Below, in pieces: positions 24,998 to 33,659 of a stretch of DNA of 64,000 bases (its first letter is position 1; every line of letters starts with the position of its first letter). The DNA comes from M3007 sp044347755 (GTDB taxonomy: Bacteria; Bacteroidota; Bacteroidia; Chitinophagales; Saprospiraceae), in NCBI GenBank assembly GCA_044347755.1, contig JBIKUE010000012.1:1-64000 (forward strand). The letters are read 5' to 3'. The notes under the pieces were generated by a model that was not told the DNA's origin, searched no databases, and saw nothing but the letters and a program-made list of their open reading frames with translations. A program made the position numbers and the translations under genes.

Positions 24998-26113
24998 GTG
25001 TTCCTCTCTCGCATTAAACTTACCAATTATAAAAATTATGCGTCCCAAACAATGGACTTCTCCCCGGTACTGAACTGCCTGGTGGGACTGAACGGAGTGG
25101 GGAAAACCAATGTACTAGATGCTATCCATTTTTTATGTTTGTGTAAAAGCCATACCGGCCTGAACGATCGAAACCTGATCCGGCATGGAGAGTCTTTTTT
25201 TCGGCTTGAAGGACGATTTGAAGTAGATAAATCCGGTGTGAAAATAGTTGCCAAATACCAGGCTGGTCAGCGAAAAGAAATGGAGCGAAATGAGGTGCCT
25301 TATGAAAGGCTGGCAGATTTTATTGGTCAATTCCCGGTAGTTATGATTGCCCCCGACGATGTATCCCTGGTTCAGGAAGGAAGTGAGGATCGCAGAAGGT
25401 TTTTGGACACCACTTTGTCTCAAATATCTCCCGATTATCTTCACCATTTATTGACCTATAACGCGATTATCAAACAGCGTAATGCCTTGTTGAAACTTTT
25501 TGCAGAGCATCGCCGCTATGATGCTTCACTTTTGGAAAGTCTGGATCAGCAGCTCCCGACACCTGCGAAAATCTTATTTGAACACAGAAAACAGTTTGTA
25601 GAACGATTTGCTCCATTGTTCGCAGAATATTACGCTGAGATTTCCGGAAGCAGGGAGCAAGTGGCCGTGCAGTATGAGTCTGATCTGGAAGGCCATAATT
25701 TTGCTATATTGCTTGAGGAGGTCAGAGAAAAGGACAGGGTGCTGCAAAGAACCACTGTAGGGCCACACAAAGACGATTTGCGGCTTTTGATGGATGGGCA
25801 ATTAGTGAAAAAGTTTGCTTCTCAAGGACAGTTGAAATCTTTTCTATTAGCCTTGAGATTGGCTCAATATGATGTATTACGTCAGGAAAAAGACACAGCT
25901 CCCATTTTACTACTGGATGACATATTTGACAAGCTTGATGCTCAGAGGGTTCGCCAGTTGGTGGGTCTTTTGATCCGAAGAGCCTTTGGACAAACTTTCA
26001 TTACAGATACGCAATTGGAACGGATGCAAACAGTGATTGCATCCTATTCAAGTGATTACACCATGTTTGTGGTTGAAAGTGTCAATGGATTGCCCTCTGT
26101 TGCCAAAAAATAG
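24998..26113 (+). CDS. recF: DNA replication and repair protein RecF
   Basis: A 371-aa SMC-like ATPase that binds gapped DNA and, with RecO and RecR, loads RecA for gap repair. The Walker A motif is residues 30-37 (GLNGVGKT). The N-terminal FLSRIKLTNYKNY is the typical RecF opening, so the GTG at 24998 is the true start despite not being ATG. The RecF signature APDDVSLVQEGSEDRRRFLDTTLSQ follows. The ABC signature region is FASQGQLKSFLLALRLAQ, and Walker B is APILLLDDIFDKLD. Length fits the family. It is not next to dnaA/dnaN here; its neighbours are a ferredoxin (divergent) and a di-haem peroxidase. Confidence 0.96.
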   Translation: MFLSRIKLTNYKNYASQTMDFSPVLNCLVGLNGVGKTNVLDAIHFLCLCKSHTGLNDRNLIRHGESFFRLEGRFEVDKSGVKIVAKYQAGQRKEMERNEVPYERLADFIGQFPVVMIAPDDVSLVQEGSEDRRRFLDTTLSQISPDYLHHLLTYNAIIKQRNALLKLFAEHRRYDASLLESLDQQLPTPAKILFEHRKQFVERFAPLFAEYYAEISGSREQVAVQYESDLEGHNFAILLEEVREKDRVLQRTTVGPHKDDLRLLMDGQLVKKFASQGQLKSFLLALRLAQYDVLRQEKDTAPILLLDDIFDKLDAQRVRQLVGLLIRRAFGQTFITDTQLERMQTVIASYSSDYTMFVVESVNGLPSVAKK

Positions 26114-26256
26114 GGGCATATAGGGTTTCATGAAATTAAAATTGCCTTGTTTCTTTTAATTAATCTATATAGGCTATGATTGGCATCTCTTTTGCCTGTA
26201 AATATTGATCTCCCCCCTTTTCTGCCTATCCAACCAACTATCCTTTTTGCTTCTTC

Positions 26257-27612
26257 ATGAAACGTTCTTTACTATTTTTGTTCTTAATCGCAGGGAGTAC
26301 CTATTTCTTGTCGTGTGTGCACGATCCGTCCTTTAATTTTGATCAGTTGCTGGAAGATCAATTAAACCTGCGTTCTGCCACTGGTACATTCCAAGGCTAC
26401 ATTATGCCTGATGGCACAGATCTGTCGCTTCTGCCAAATCAAGGTGAAAAAAATCCAGTTACACAAGCCAAGGTAGAATTGGGCAAAATGCTGTTCTATG
26501 AAACAGGCATTGCGCTCGAAAATAAATATCCAGACGGCAAAGAAACCTTCTCCTGCAGCTCCTGTCATGTTCCATCCAGAGGATTTACAGCTGGTCGTAT
26601 TCAAGGGGTGGCAGATGGGGCCATCGGCTTTGGTGAAAGTGGAGAATTGCGCTCCAAACACCCCATTTACCTGGGTGATGAAGTTGATGCGCAAGGCGCC
26701 AGGCCGCTTCCTACCATGAATCTGACCTATGTGACCAATGCGCTTTGGGCAGGCACTTTTGGTTCCTTCAATGTAAATATCGGAACCGAGAATGTGTGGA
26801 ATCAGGATACCCTGGTAGAAATTAATTTCAAAGGGTTGCCTGGACTTGAGGCTAACAATGCCCGGGCTTTGGTAGTACACCGTCAGGTAATCAATAAGGC
26901 CGTAACGGATTCTTTGGGATATACAGAAATGTTCGATGCCGCTTTTCCTGATATTCCTGTAAATGAGCGCTATACCCGATTGACGGCAGCATTTGCATTG
27001 GCCGCTTACTTCCGTACCATTCTGACCAATCAGGCGCCTTTCCAACAATGGCTGAAAGGTGACAAAGCCGCTATGACAGAACAACAGAAAAAAGGTGCGC
27101 TTCTATTCTTCGGAAAAGCCGGTTGCTCAGATTGTCATAACAGCCCATCCCTAAACAGTCAGCCTCACCAGTTTTTTGCCCTGGGCGTAAATGATTTGTA
27201 CCAAACTGGAGGTGCTCAGGTATTCCGAACCGGCCCCACTGATAAACGTGTGTTTGGTCGTGGCGGATTCACAGACCGTCAGGAAGATATGTTTAAATTC
27301 AAGGTGCCTCAATTATACAACTTGCGTGATGTAGGATTTTATTTTCATGGCGCAAGCAAAGGTACCCTTCGTGAAGTGGTGGAATATTTCAACGATGGTG
27401 TGCCGGAAAATCCGCTCGTGCCAACCAGTCAGATCACTGGTTTATTCCGCCCGCTTGGACTTACGCCATCAGAAATTGACGATTTGACGGAGTTTTTGGC
27501 AAATGGGTTGTTCGATCCGAACATGAATCGCTATGTTCCAAGCGCTACCATGTCGGGCAATTGCTTCCCTAACAATGATCCTTTGTCAAGGATTGAAATG
27601 GGATGCAACTAA
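26257..27612 (+). CDS. Di-haem cytochrome c peroxidase / MauG-like lipoprotein
   Basis: A 451-aa protein with a lipoprotein signal (STYFLSC, Cys20), so it is probably anchored in the outer or inner membrane facing the periplasm. There are two c-type haem sites, CSSCH in the N-terminal domain and CSDCH in the C-terminal domain, as in bacterial cytochrome c peroxidases and MauG. Further family features are KVELGKMLFYE near the start, FKVPQLYNLRDVGFYFHGA and LREVVEYFNDG. It would reduce hydrogen peroxide with electrons from cytochrome c, or carry out a MauG-like oxidation. It is transcribed alone and is followed by the long palindrome at 27638-27702. Confidence 0.92.
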   Translation: MKRSLLFLFLIAGSTYFLSCVHDPSFNFDQLLEDQLNLRSATGTFQGYIMPDGTDLSLLPNQGEKNPVTQAKVELGKMLFYETGIALENKYPDGKETFSCSSCHVPSRGFTAGRIQGVADGAIGFGESGELRSKHPIYLGDEVDAQGARPLPTMNLTYVTNALWAGTFGSFNVNIGTENVWNQDTLVEINFKGLPGLEANNARALVVHRQVINKAVTDSLGYTEMFDAAFPDIPVNERYTRLTAAFALAAYFRTILTNQAPFQQWLKGDKAAMTEQQKKGALLFFGKAGCSDCHNSPSLNSQPHQFFALGVNDLYQTGGAQVFRTGPTDKRVFGRGGFTDRQEDMFKFKVPQLYNLRDVGFYFHGASKGTLREVVEYFNDGVPENPLVPTSQITGLFRPLGLTPSEIDDLTEFLANGLFDPNMNRYVPSATMSGNCFPNNDPLSRIEMGCN

Positions 27613-27637
27613 GGTAGACTTAAACCAACCATTTGAT

Positions 27638-27755
27638 AACCACAAAAGGCACAAAGGACACATAGTTTATCGTACTATGTGTCCTTTGTGCCTTTTGTGG
27701 TTTTTATAACACCAAGTTTATTACACTCTGTGCCCTTTGCGCCTTTTGTGGTTAA
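27638..27755. repeat. 28-bp perfect inverted repeat plus a third related copy
   Basis: The arms 27638-27665 and 27675-27702 (starting AACCACAAAAGGCACAAAGG) are perfect reverse complements with a loop of about 9 nt. A third copy, diverged at several bases, lies at about 27726-27755 in the orientation of the right arm. The palindrome sits between two convergent genes (ends 27612 and 27780) and can act as a terminator in both directions; the T-run after the right arm is short. Confidence 0.85.
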
Positions 27756-27779
27756 ACTAACTCCATGTTTACCTGGTAA

Positions 27780-28685
27780 TTACCGGAATTCGTCATCCTG
27801 TTTGGCAGCACAACTTGCGGGTTTATTCTGTGTAATGTACAAATCCATTTTTTCACCCTTGCGCATGGTGCCATTGGGTTCGTATTTTGGACTCTGTCGC
27901 CAAACATAGGCGTTTTCGTCGTCGGTTACGGTCCCATCCTTGATAATGGTACCTATGCTGAGTTCGTTTACCTGAAGTTTGAATTTAGCTTCTCCAAGGG
28001 TATGGCAAACACAATCCGGCATAGTTACGGTTAAGGTTACTTCTTCACTTACCACAAAATCTATAGTAGCCCCCATTTCAACCGGAACATCATTGATGCG
28101 AAGCTGATTGGTAATGGTATCACCTTTGTAAATGACCGCAATAATCGTATTAGGGCCAACGCCCGGATCGGCGGCACGGGCTACTATGCGGGGTTTTAAC
28201 CCGATTCTTGCCAACCTGCGGGAATAAATCTCATAATCATCGCCGGCTTTCAAATTGGGCAGTTTGAGTATATCAGGGTTGTTTTTGGTAACGGTGAAAT
28301 AAATCGTCCGACCTTCTTTAACCCGGCTATTGGGTTTGGGATCCTGAGATACAATTTTCCCTGCGGGCTCGCCTGGTACATAAATAGAATCACTCACGGC
28401 AACCCCGAAATCTCGGGAACGGGCCTTTTTAGCAGCTTCCCGAAAACTCATGCCTTCATAACTCGGCACCTGAACACTTTCTCCATGGTTGGTGTAGCAC
28501 TTCATCCACCAAAACGTGAGCAATAACAGGAAAGTCATGACCCCGGCCATGCCCAAACAATTCTTGAACACAAAAGGTGTTGTAATGAAAGCGTAAATCT
28601 CTACCCCTATGCGCCGAATCCGGAACCAGATTTGCTGAAAAAAATTGGGCTGAGAAGTACGTTGCTTGGGTGGTATTGTATTCAT
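27780..28685 (-). CDS. Membrane-anchored PASTA-domain protein
   Basis: A 301-aa protein with a short basic cytosolic N-terminus, one membrane helix (about residues 44-62, MAGVMTFLLLLTFWW), and an outer part with about three PASTA-like repeats (VPSYEGMSFREAAKKARSR, LPNLKAGDDYEIYSRRLARI, MPDCVCHTLGEAKFKLQ). PASTA domains bind peptidoglycan or beta-lactams and are best known on serine/threonine kinases and PBPs; no kinase or PBP domain is present here. It may therefore sense or bind the cell wall. I chose the ATG at 28685, since the frame beyond begins at a TTG. A -7 element lies at 28704-28711. Confidence 0.85.
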   Translation of the reverse strand: MNTIPPKQRTSQPNFFQQIWFRIRRIGVEIYAFITTPFVFKNCLGMAGVMTFLLLLTFWWMKCYTNHGESVQVPSYEGMSFREAAKKARSRDFGVAVSDSIYVPGEPAGKIVSQDPKPNSRVKEGRTIYFTVTKNNPDILKLPNLKAGDDYEIYSRRLARIGLKPRIVARAADPGVGPNTIIAVIYKGDTITNQLRINDVPVEMGATIDFVVSEEVTLTVTMPDCVCHTLGEAKFKLQVNELSIGTIIKDGTVTDDENAYVWRQSPKYEPNGTMRKGEKMDLYITQNKPASCAAKQDDEFR

Positions 28686-28703
28686 GTGTAAAGGAGCGTT
28701 GGG

Positions 28704-28711
28704 CAAAAGTA
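28704..28711 (-). promoter_or_regulatory. -7 element (TACTTTTG) for the PASTA gene
   Basis: TACTTTTG on the minus strand, 18 nt before the ATG at 28685. It is divergent from the tRNA promoter; a clear -33 is not found. Confidence 0.5.
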
Positions 28712-28761
28712 TTAACTAAGGCTAAAAATATACTGAAATTCAAAAAAATCACAGCGCGATT

Positions 28762-28792
28762 TTGTGAATCGCTCCAAGAGATATTACCTTTG
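28762..28792 (+). promoter_or_regulatory. Consensus promoter of the tRNA gene
   Basis: TTG (28762-28764, within TTTTG) is followed after 20 nt by TACCTTTG (28785-28792). This is a full match to the Bacteroidota promoter. Transcription would begin around 28798, about 16 nt before the tRNA. Confidence 0.8.
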
Positions 28793-28813
28793 CACCCGCT
28801 TTTGAAAAGGCAT

Positions 28814-28887
28814 GGCGCGATAGCTCAGTTGGTTAGAGCGTGCGATTCATAATCGCAAGGTCGGGAGTTCAAGCCTCCCTCGCGCTA
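28814..28887 (+). tRNA. tRNA with anticodon CAT (probably elongator Met)
   Basis: The 74-nt gene folds as a full cloverleaf: acceptor GGCGCGA with TCGCGCT (first pair G-U), D-stem GCTC/GAGC, anticodon stem TGCGA/TCGCA with loop TTCATAA (anticodon CAT), and T-stem GGGAG/CTCCC with TTCAAGC loop. The discriminator is A. The 3' CCA is not encoded. The anticodon stem lacks the GGG/CCC pairs of initiator tRNA, so it is elongator Met, with Ile(CAU) as the alternative. Confidence 0.95.
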
Positions 28888-28896
28888 CAAATTCTT

Positions 28897-28935
28897 AAAC
28901 GCAGGTTTTCGTCTGGTACGAACTCCTGCGTTTTT
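28897..28935 (+). terminator. Terminator of the tRNA transcript
   Basis: AAACGCAGG (28897-28905) pairs with CCTGCGTTT (28925-28933); an inner stem TTCGT/ACGAA extends it. A T-run follows directly. It lies 10 nt after the tRNA. Confidence 0.85.
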
Positions 28936-29146
28936 GCATTTTTATGAATTTATCTTTGCTTGACTACAGCACAATCAAGCCTCAACGTATCTTCCCCCGA
29001 ATTTTTTAGACATAAGGGGATACAAGACATTGTATTATTCCGCTACTTTTAGGCGGGCAAACTGTTAATCCTTCTTTCATCCCCTTTCCGGAATTAATCT
29101 CCTGACAACGTCCCAGGAACTCATAACCAATCAATTCTCACACCGG

Positions 29147-32100
29147 ATGAACTGCAACTTTAGCCCAAAGCAAGCATTACTACTTTTTGCATTTTGCCTG
29201 TTAGCGCCCATCGCTCAAGCCCAATTTCTTCAGGTTACAGATGTTGTAACAGGACCCTACAATCCGCAAACCCTGATTTCTAATGTCTTCCTCGGAGAAG
29301 GCGTGGAAGTAACCAGCATTAATTTTAATGGCGACCCTCGCTCCGTTGGATACTTTTCCGGCGGAACCCCTTCTATTGGTATTGAGCGTGGAATCGTTCT
29401 TACCTCTGGATTTTCACTAAATGCCGTTGATGAAGGCATGGTTCAGGCCAGTGATGGTAACGCTGGTGGTTCAATTGAACCCAGCCTTTCACCAATTGCT
29501 ACGGGCGATCTAAACGACGTGGCAGTGTATACCATCACTTTCATTCCGAATGCTGACACCTTGCGTTTTCGCTATAGTTTTGCCTCTGAAGAATACCCGG
29601 AATACGCTTGCACCAACTTCAATGATGTGTTTGGTTTCTTCATTCAAGGCCCCGGGTATCCTGCGTTCACCAATATAGCCAGAGTGCCTGGTACCAATCT
29701 ACCGGTTTCCATTAATAATGTACACCCGGCAAATCCGGCGGCGCCACCGTGCCCTCCTTTTAATGCTCAGTATTATAACGATAACCTTGGTAGCATGCTG
29801 CAGCCGGTATACGACGGCTTTACAGATGTGTTTACCGCAATCGCAGTGGTGACTCCTTGCCAGCCTTATACCATTAAACTTGCCATTGCCGATGTGGGTG
29901 ACGCTGCTTATGACTCCGGGGTTTTTCTCGAAGCCAAAAGCTTTGGAACAGGATCTCTTCAAGTGAATGCAGCAACTATTTCAGCCGATGGCACCATTGC
30001 AGAGGGGTGTACACAAGGCACCGTAAACTTCACACTGCCGGAACTTCGTTCTTCCAACTATACGGTTAATTTTAATGTGTTCGGTTCTGCCACCCCGGGA
30101 ACCGATTACCAGACCATTCCAAGTAATCTGGTAATCCCTGCAGGCCAATCCACGATATCTATTCCAATCATCGCTTTTTCGGACGGCATTGCCGAAGCTC
30201 CGGAGTCTATTGGTATTTCTGTGCAGGTAGATCCTTGCAATCGTGATACCGTTATTCTGTTCATACGCGACAGAATTCTGGAACCGCCTATAATGGCCGA
30301 CACCTCTGTTTGTCTACCCAATACCCCAGTTCAGTTAAGCGGTACGGTGCCCACTCCGGTACCGGCACCGCCAACCTTCACCAATGGAACAGTCATTGAC
30401 ATCCCCAATGGAAATTTTCCGATTAACTCCACGGTAACCTCCTTTGGCGTCATGCCGCCAACCATTGGTCCGGGGGTGATCAGATCGGTGTGTATCAATG
30501 TCGAACATAGCTGGATTTCGGATGTTGACGCCTATCTTGTATCACCCAATGGGATCGTGCTCGAACTGACTACGGATAATGGTGGCGACGGAAATAATTA
30601 CTCCAATACCTGTTTTACCCCTACAGCAACGGTACCCATCAGTTTCCCCGGCCCGTTTGCTCCATCCTCTGCAGCCCCATTTACGGGTAATTGGCTTCCT
30701 GAAGGCCCTTGGACCGATCTTTATGGTGAACCTTCCAACGGAAACTGGCGTTTGCGCATTAATGACGACCAGAACAATATCAATGGTAAATTGCTCAACT
30801 GGACCATGACATTTGAACCCAGCTATGGCGTAACCTATCAGTGGTCACCGGCCGGGGGATTGAGTTGTACAGATTGTCCTAACCCGGTTGCAAGCCCTCC
30901 TGTATCTGCCATATATACCGTTACTGCAACAGATTCTTATGGCTGTACAGCAACAGATGATGTGCAAGTCAATATTGGGGCTATCGCCGCTGGCATAACC
31001 ATTACCCAGCCAATCCTTTGCCACGGTCAAAAAGCAACTATTCTGGCAAATGCTACGGGTAACAATACTTACCTGTGGAATACCGGCCAAACTACCGCAT
31101 CCTTGAGTAATCTGTCGGCAGGCACTTACACTGTAACCATCACCAGTGTTGGCGCATTCTGTACTTCTTCGGCTTCTGTTACCATTACAGAACCGTCTGA
31201 ATTGCTGGCAACGGCCTCTCCAAATGATGTTACTTGTTTTGGATTAAGTACAGGTACGGCAGCCGTTTACCCTTCCGGAGGAGTAAGCCCGTATAGTTAT
31301 GCATGGAACAATGCAATGACTACCGACAGTATCTCAAACTTACTTCCAGGAACGTATACCGTTACGATTACCGATAATAATGGTTGTACCGAGATCAGTT
31401 CAATGCAAGTTTTTGAACCTGCTTTACTTCAGATTGTCACTGCATTGAACCGGCAACCATCCTGTTTTGGCGGTTCAGACGGACAATTAACCACATATGC
31501 ACTTGGCGGCACCACACCTTTTGATTTTGTCTGGAATACCGGTCAGGTAAATCAGGGCATTACCAGTATTACGGCAGGAACCTATACTGTTACAGCCACA
31601 GACGGAAATGGTTGTTCAGCAGTTAAAACAGAAACGGTGACCGAGCCTCCTTTGCTCACAGGTTTAGCTACACCTATAGCAGTGAAATGTTTTGGAAAAA
31701 ACAACGGTTCACTTCAAGTGCAGGGATCAGGTGGTACTCCTCAATATTCAGCCAGTTGGACCGGTCCAAATGGTTATGTTGGTAATGGACTGAATATCAA
31801 CAACCTGTTTGCTGGCCAATATCAAGCCACGCTGACCGATTCTAAAGGTTGTATCCATACGTTGACGGCTTCTGTAACAGAACCTCCCTTGCTTGTTTTG
31901 AATATGCCTGCGGTCTCTGATACAGTCTGTTTTATGGGTAACAATGGAACAGCAACCGTGCAAAATGCCGGCGGCACGTCTCCTTATAAATACCTTTGGA
32001 GTGCAGGGAGCCAAACTACCCAAACGGCAACCGGCCTGGTTACTAACCAATATCAGGTTACCGTTACGGATGCGAATGGCTGTACTGCAATGAGTGAAAC

Positions 32101-33613
32101 TTTTATACACGAACTGCAGGAATTGAACACTTATGCAGAAGCCGTTGCCCCAGGCTGCCACGATGGTGTAGACGGCACTGGAGCTGTCTTATCCATCTTT
32201 TATGGAGCTGTTCCGGCGAATGTCAACGATTTTACCTACAGATGGAATACTTCCCCTCCACAGTTTACACAAAATGTAACAGGCTTGCAAGGGGGCAAAA
32301 CATATATGGTAACAGCTACAGATGCCTTGGGCTGTACCGCCACAACAACCGTACAGGTAGCTAATCCATTGGAGTTGGAAACCTTCATTACCGGAAATGG
32401 CGATGTAAAATGTTTTGGCGATGCCACAGGTTGGGCTTCCGCTAAGGCAGAAGGCGGTACAGCACCCTATAACTGGTTCTGGAATGGTGGTAGTTCGCCA
32501 ACCGATTCTATAGCTCAAGGGCTGGCTGCAGGAACATACAGAGTAACCATTACAGATGCCAATGGGTGTCCGGGTACCAATATGGTGAACATTGGTCAAC
32601 CTTCTGAACTGCGGGTGAGTCTGCAACCCATTCATGTGGGTTGTTTTGGAGAAAGCACAGGAAGTGCAAAGGCCACTGGTTCTGGGGGAGTAAATCCATA
32701 CCAGTATATTTGGGAAAATGGGACAACCACAACTTCCATTGCCAACCTTGCAGCAGGAACCTATCGGATCAGTATCACAGATTTCAATGGGTGTATCACC
32801 CCTGGAAATGTAACGGTGGAACAACCTGCCGAACCGGTATCCGGCACCGCTACCATGCAACCTCCAAAATGTCATGGCGGTTTTGACGGACGTATATTCC
32901 TTACTGGTATGGGAGGAACTGCACCCTATAGGTATGCCTTAGATAACAAACCTTTTAATGGCTCTCCGGTGCAAATTGGTATACCGGCAGGATCCTATAC
33001 ACCCCGTATTGTGGATGCCAACGGATGTGACTTTGAATTAACCCCAATTGAGGTTACACAGCCAAATGCCCTGGAGGTTGACCTTGGTCCGGATTTTGAG
33101 ATCCTTTTTGGGGAGGATGCACAATTATTTGCAGAGGTGGCAAATGCACAAGGTCCGGTATTATATGCCTGGAATCTTGCAGATTCAACCTGGTTAAGTT
33201 GTATGGATTGTATCAATCCGGCTGTATACAGTTTGGAGTTCACCAGGTTCTTTGGTATTACGGTATCAGACTCTCTTGGCTGTCGGGCCACTGATATGGT
33301 ACGTATTGCAGTTGAAAAACCGAGAAAGGTGTTTGTCCCTACAGGCTTTACGCCAAATGGGGATTTCAACAACGATTTGTTACTTGTTCATGGTCAAAGT
33401 ACCTCAAAAGTACTGGATTTCAAGATTTTCGATCGTTGGGGAGAAATGGTATTTCAGTTGCAGGATTTTGCTTTCAATGATGACACCAAAGGCTGGGATG
33501 GCAATTTCCGCGGCCAGCCATGTGATCCCGGTGTTTTTGTCTGGATTCTGGAAGTAGAATATGTAGATGGCGAGAAAGAAGTGTTCAAAGGAAATACTAC
33601 CTTGATCAGATAG
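29147..33613 (+). CDS. Giant secreted SprB-repeat protein with T9SS type B C-terminus
   Basis: A 1488-aa cell-surface protein. The signal peptide is about residues 1-25 (ending APIAQAQ). A choice-of-anchor L-like domain follows (about 30-280, with LISNVFLGEGVEV and FRYSFASEEYPEY). A Calx-beta-like segment lies at about 280-375. A proprotein-convertase P-like domain follows at about 410-550 (VCINVEHSWISDVDAYL). Next are about nine SprB-type repeats of about 80 residues, each opening with a Cys-Phe/His-Gly-type motif and ending TDxNGC. The C-terminal 95 residues (FVPTGFTPNGDFNNDLL, KIFDRWGEMVFQ, NTTLIR) are the gliding-motility-associated T9SS type B signal. It is probably an adhesin. Gliding in this organism is not shown by the window. 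The gene is followed by a bidirectional terminator. Confidence 0.93.
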   Translation: MNCNFSPKQALLLFAFCLLAPIAQAQFLQVTDVVTGPYNPQTLISNVFLGEGVEVTSINFNGDPRSVGYFSGGTPSIGIERGIVLTSGFSLNAVDEGMVQASDGNAGGSIEPSLSPIATGDLNDVAVYTITFIPNADTLRFRYSFASEEYPEYACTNFNDVFGFFIQGPGYPAFTNIARVPGTNLPVSINNVHPANPAAPPCPPFNAQYYNDNLGSMLQPVYDGFTDVFTAIAVVTPCQPYTIKLAIADVGDAAYDSGVFLEAKSFGTGSLQVNAATISADGTIAEGCTQGTVNFTLPELRSSNYTVNFNVFGSATPGTDYQTIPSNLVIPAGQSTISIPIIAFSDGIAEAPESIGISVQVDPCNRDTVILFIRDRILEPPIMADTSVCLPNTPVQLSGTVPTPVPAPPTFTNGTVIDIPNGNFPINSTVTSFGVMPPTIGPGVIRSVCINVEHSWISDVDAYLVSPNGIVLELTTDNGGDGNNYSNTCFTPTATVPISFPGPFAPSSAAPFTGNWLPEGPWTDLYGEPSNGNWRLRINDDQNNINGKLLNWTMTFEPSYGVTYQWSPAGGLSCTDCPNPVASPPVSAIYTVTATDSYGCTATDDVQVNIGAIAAGITITQPILCHGQKATILANATGNNTYLWNTGQTTASLSNLSAGTYTVTITSVGAFCTSSASVTITEPSELLATASPNDVTCFGLSTGTAAVYPSGGVSPYSYAWNNAMTTDSISNLLPGTYTVTITDNNGCTEISSMQVFEPALLQIVTALNRQPSCFGGSDGQLTTYALGGTTPFDFVWNTGQVNQGITSITAGTYTVTATDGNGCSAVKTETVTEPPLLTGLATPIAVKCFGKNNGSLQVQGSGGTPQYSASWTGPNGYVGNGLNINNLFAGQYQATLTDSKGCIHTLTASVTEPPLLVLNMPAVSDTVCFMGNNGTATVQNAGGTSPYKYLWSAGSQTTQTATGLVTNQYQVTVTDANGCTAMSETFIHELQELNTYAEAVAPGCHDGVDGTGAVLSIFYGAVPANVNDFTYRWNTSPPQFTQNVTGLQGGKTYMVTATDALGCTATTTVQVANPLELETFITGNGDVKCFGDATGWASAKAEGGTAPYNWFWNGGSSPTDSIAQGLAAGTYRVTITDANGCPGTNMVNIGQPSELRVSLQPIHVGCFGESTGSAKATGSGGVNPYQYIWENGTTTTSIANLAAGTYRISITDFNGCITPGNVTVEQPAEPVSGTATMQPPKCHGGFDGRIFLTGMGGTAPYRYALDNKPFNGSPVQIGIPAGSYTPRIVDANGCDFELTPIEVTQPNALEVDLGPDFEILFGEDAQLFAEVANAQGPVLYAWNLADSTWLSCMDCINPAVYSLEFTRFFGITVSDSLGCRATDMVRIAVEKPRKVFVPTGFTPNGDFNNDLLLVHGQSTSKVLDFKIFDRWGEMVFQLQDFAFNDDTKGWDGNFRGQPCDPGVFVWILEVEYVDGEKEVFKGNTTLIR

Positions 33614-33614
33614 G

Positions 33615-33657
33615 AAAAACACGAAGGGCCGGCCGAAAACCGGCCCTTCGTGTTTTT
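33615..33657. terminator. Bidirectional terminator between convergent genes
   Basis: The arms 33615-33632 and 33640-33657 are perfect 18-bp reverse complements around a 7-nt loop. The A-run at the left end and the T-run at the right end make it usable in both directions, for the SprB-repeat gene and for the protease. Confidence 0.9.
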
Positions 33658-33659
33658 GG

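Noticed and set aside
26362..27084. 240-aa minus-strand frame
   Set aside because: Lies fully within the di-haem peroxidase gene, which has both CXXCH motifs on the plus strand.
32189..32875. 228-aa minus-strand frame in the first giant gene
   Set aside because: Antisense of the SprB-type repeats; the Cys-rich pattern comes from repeated codons.
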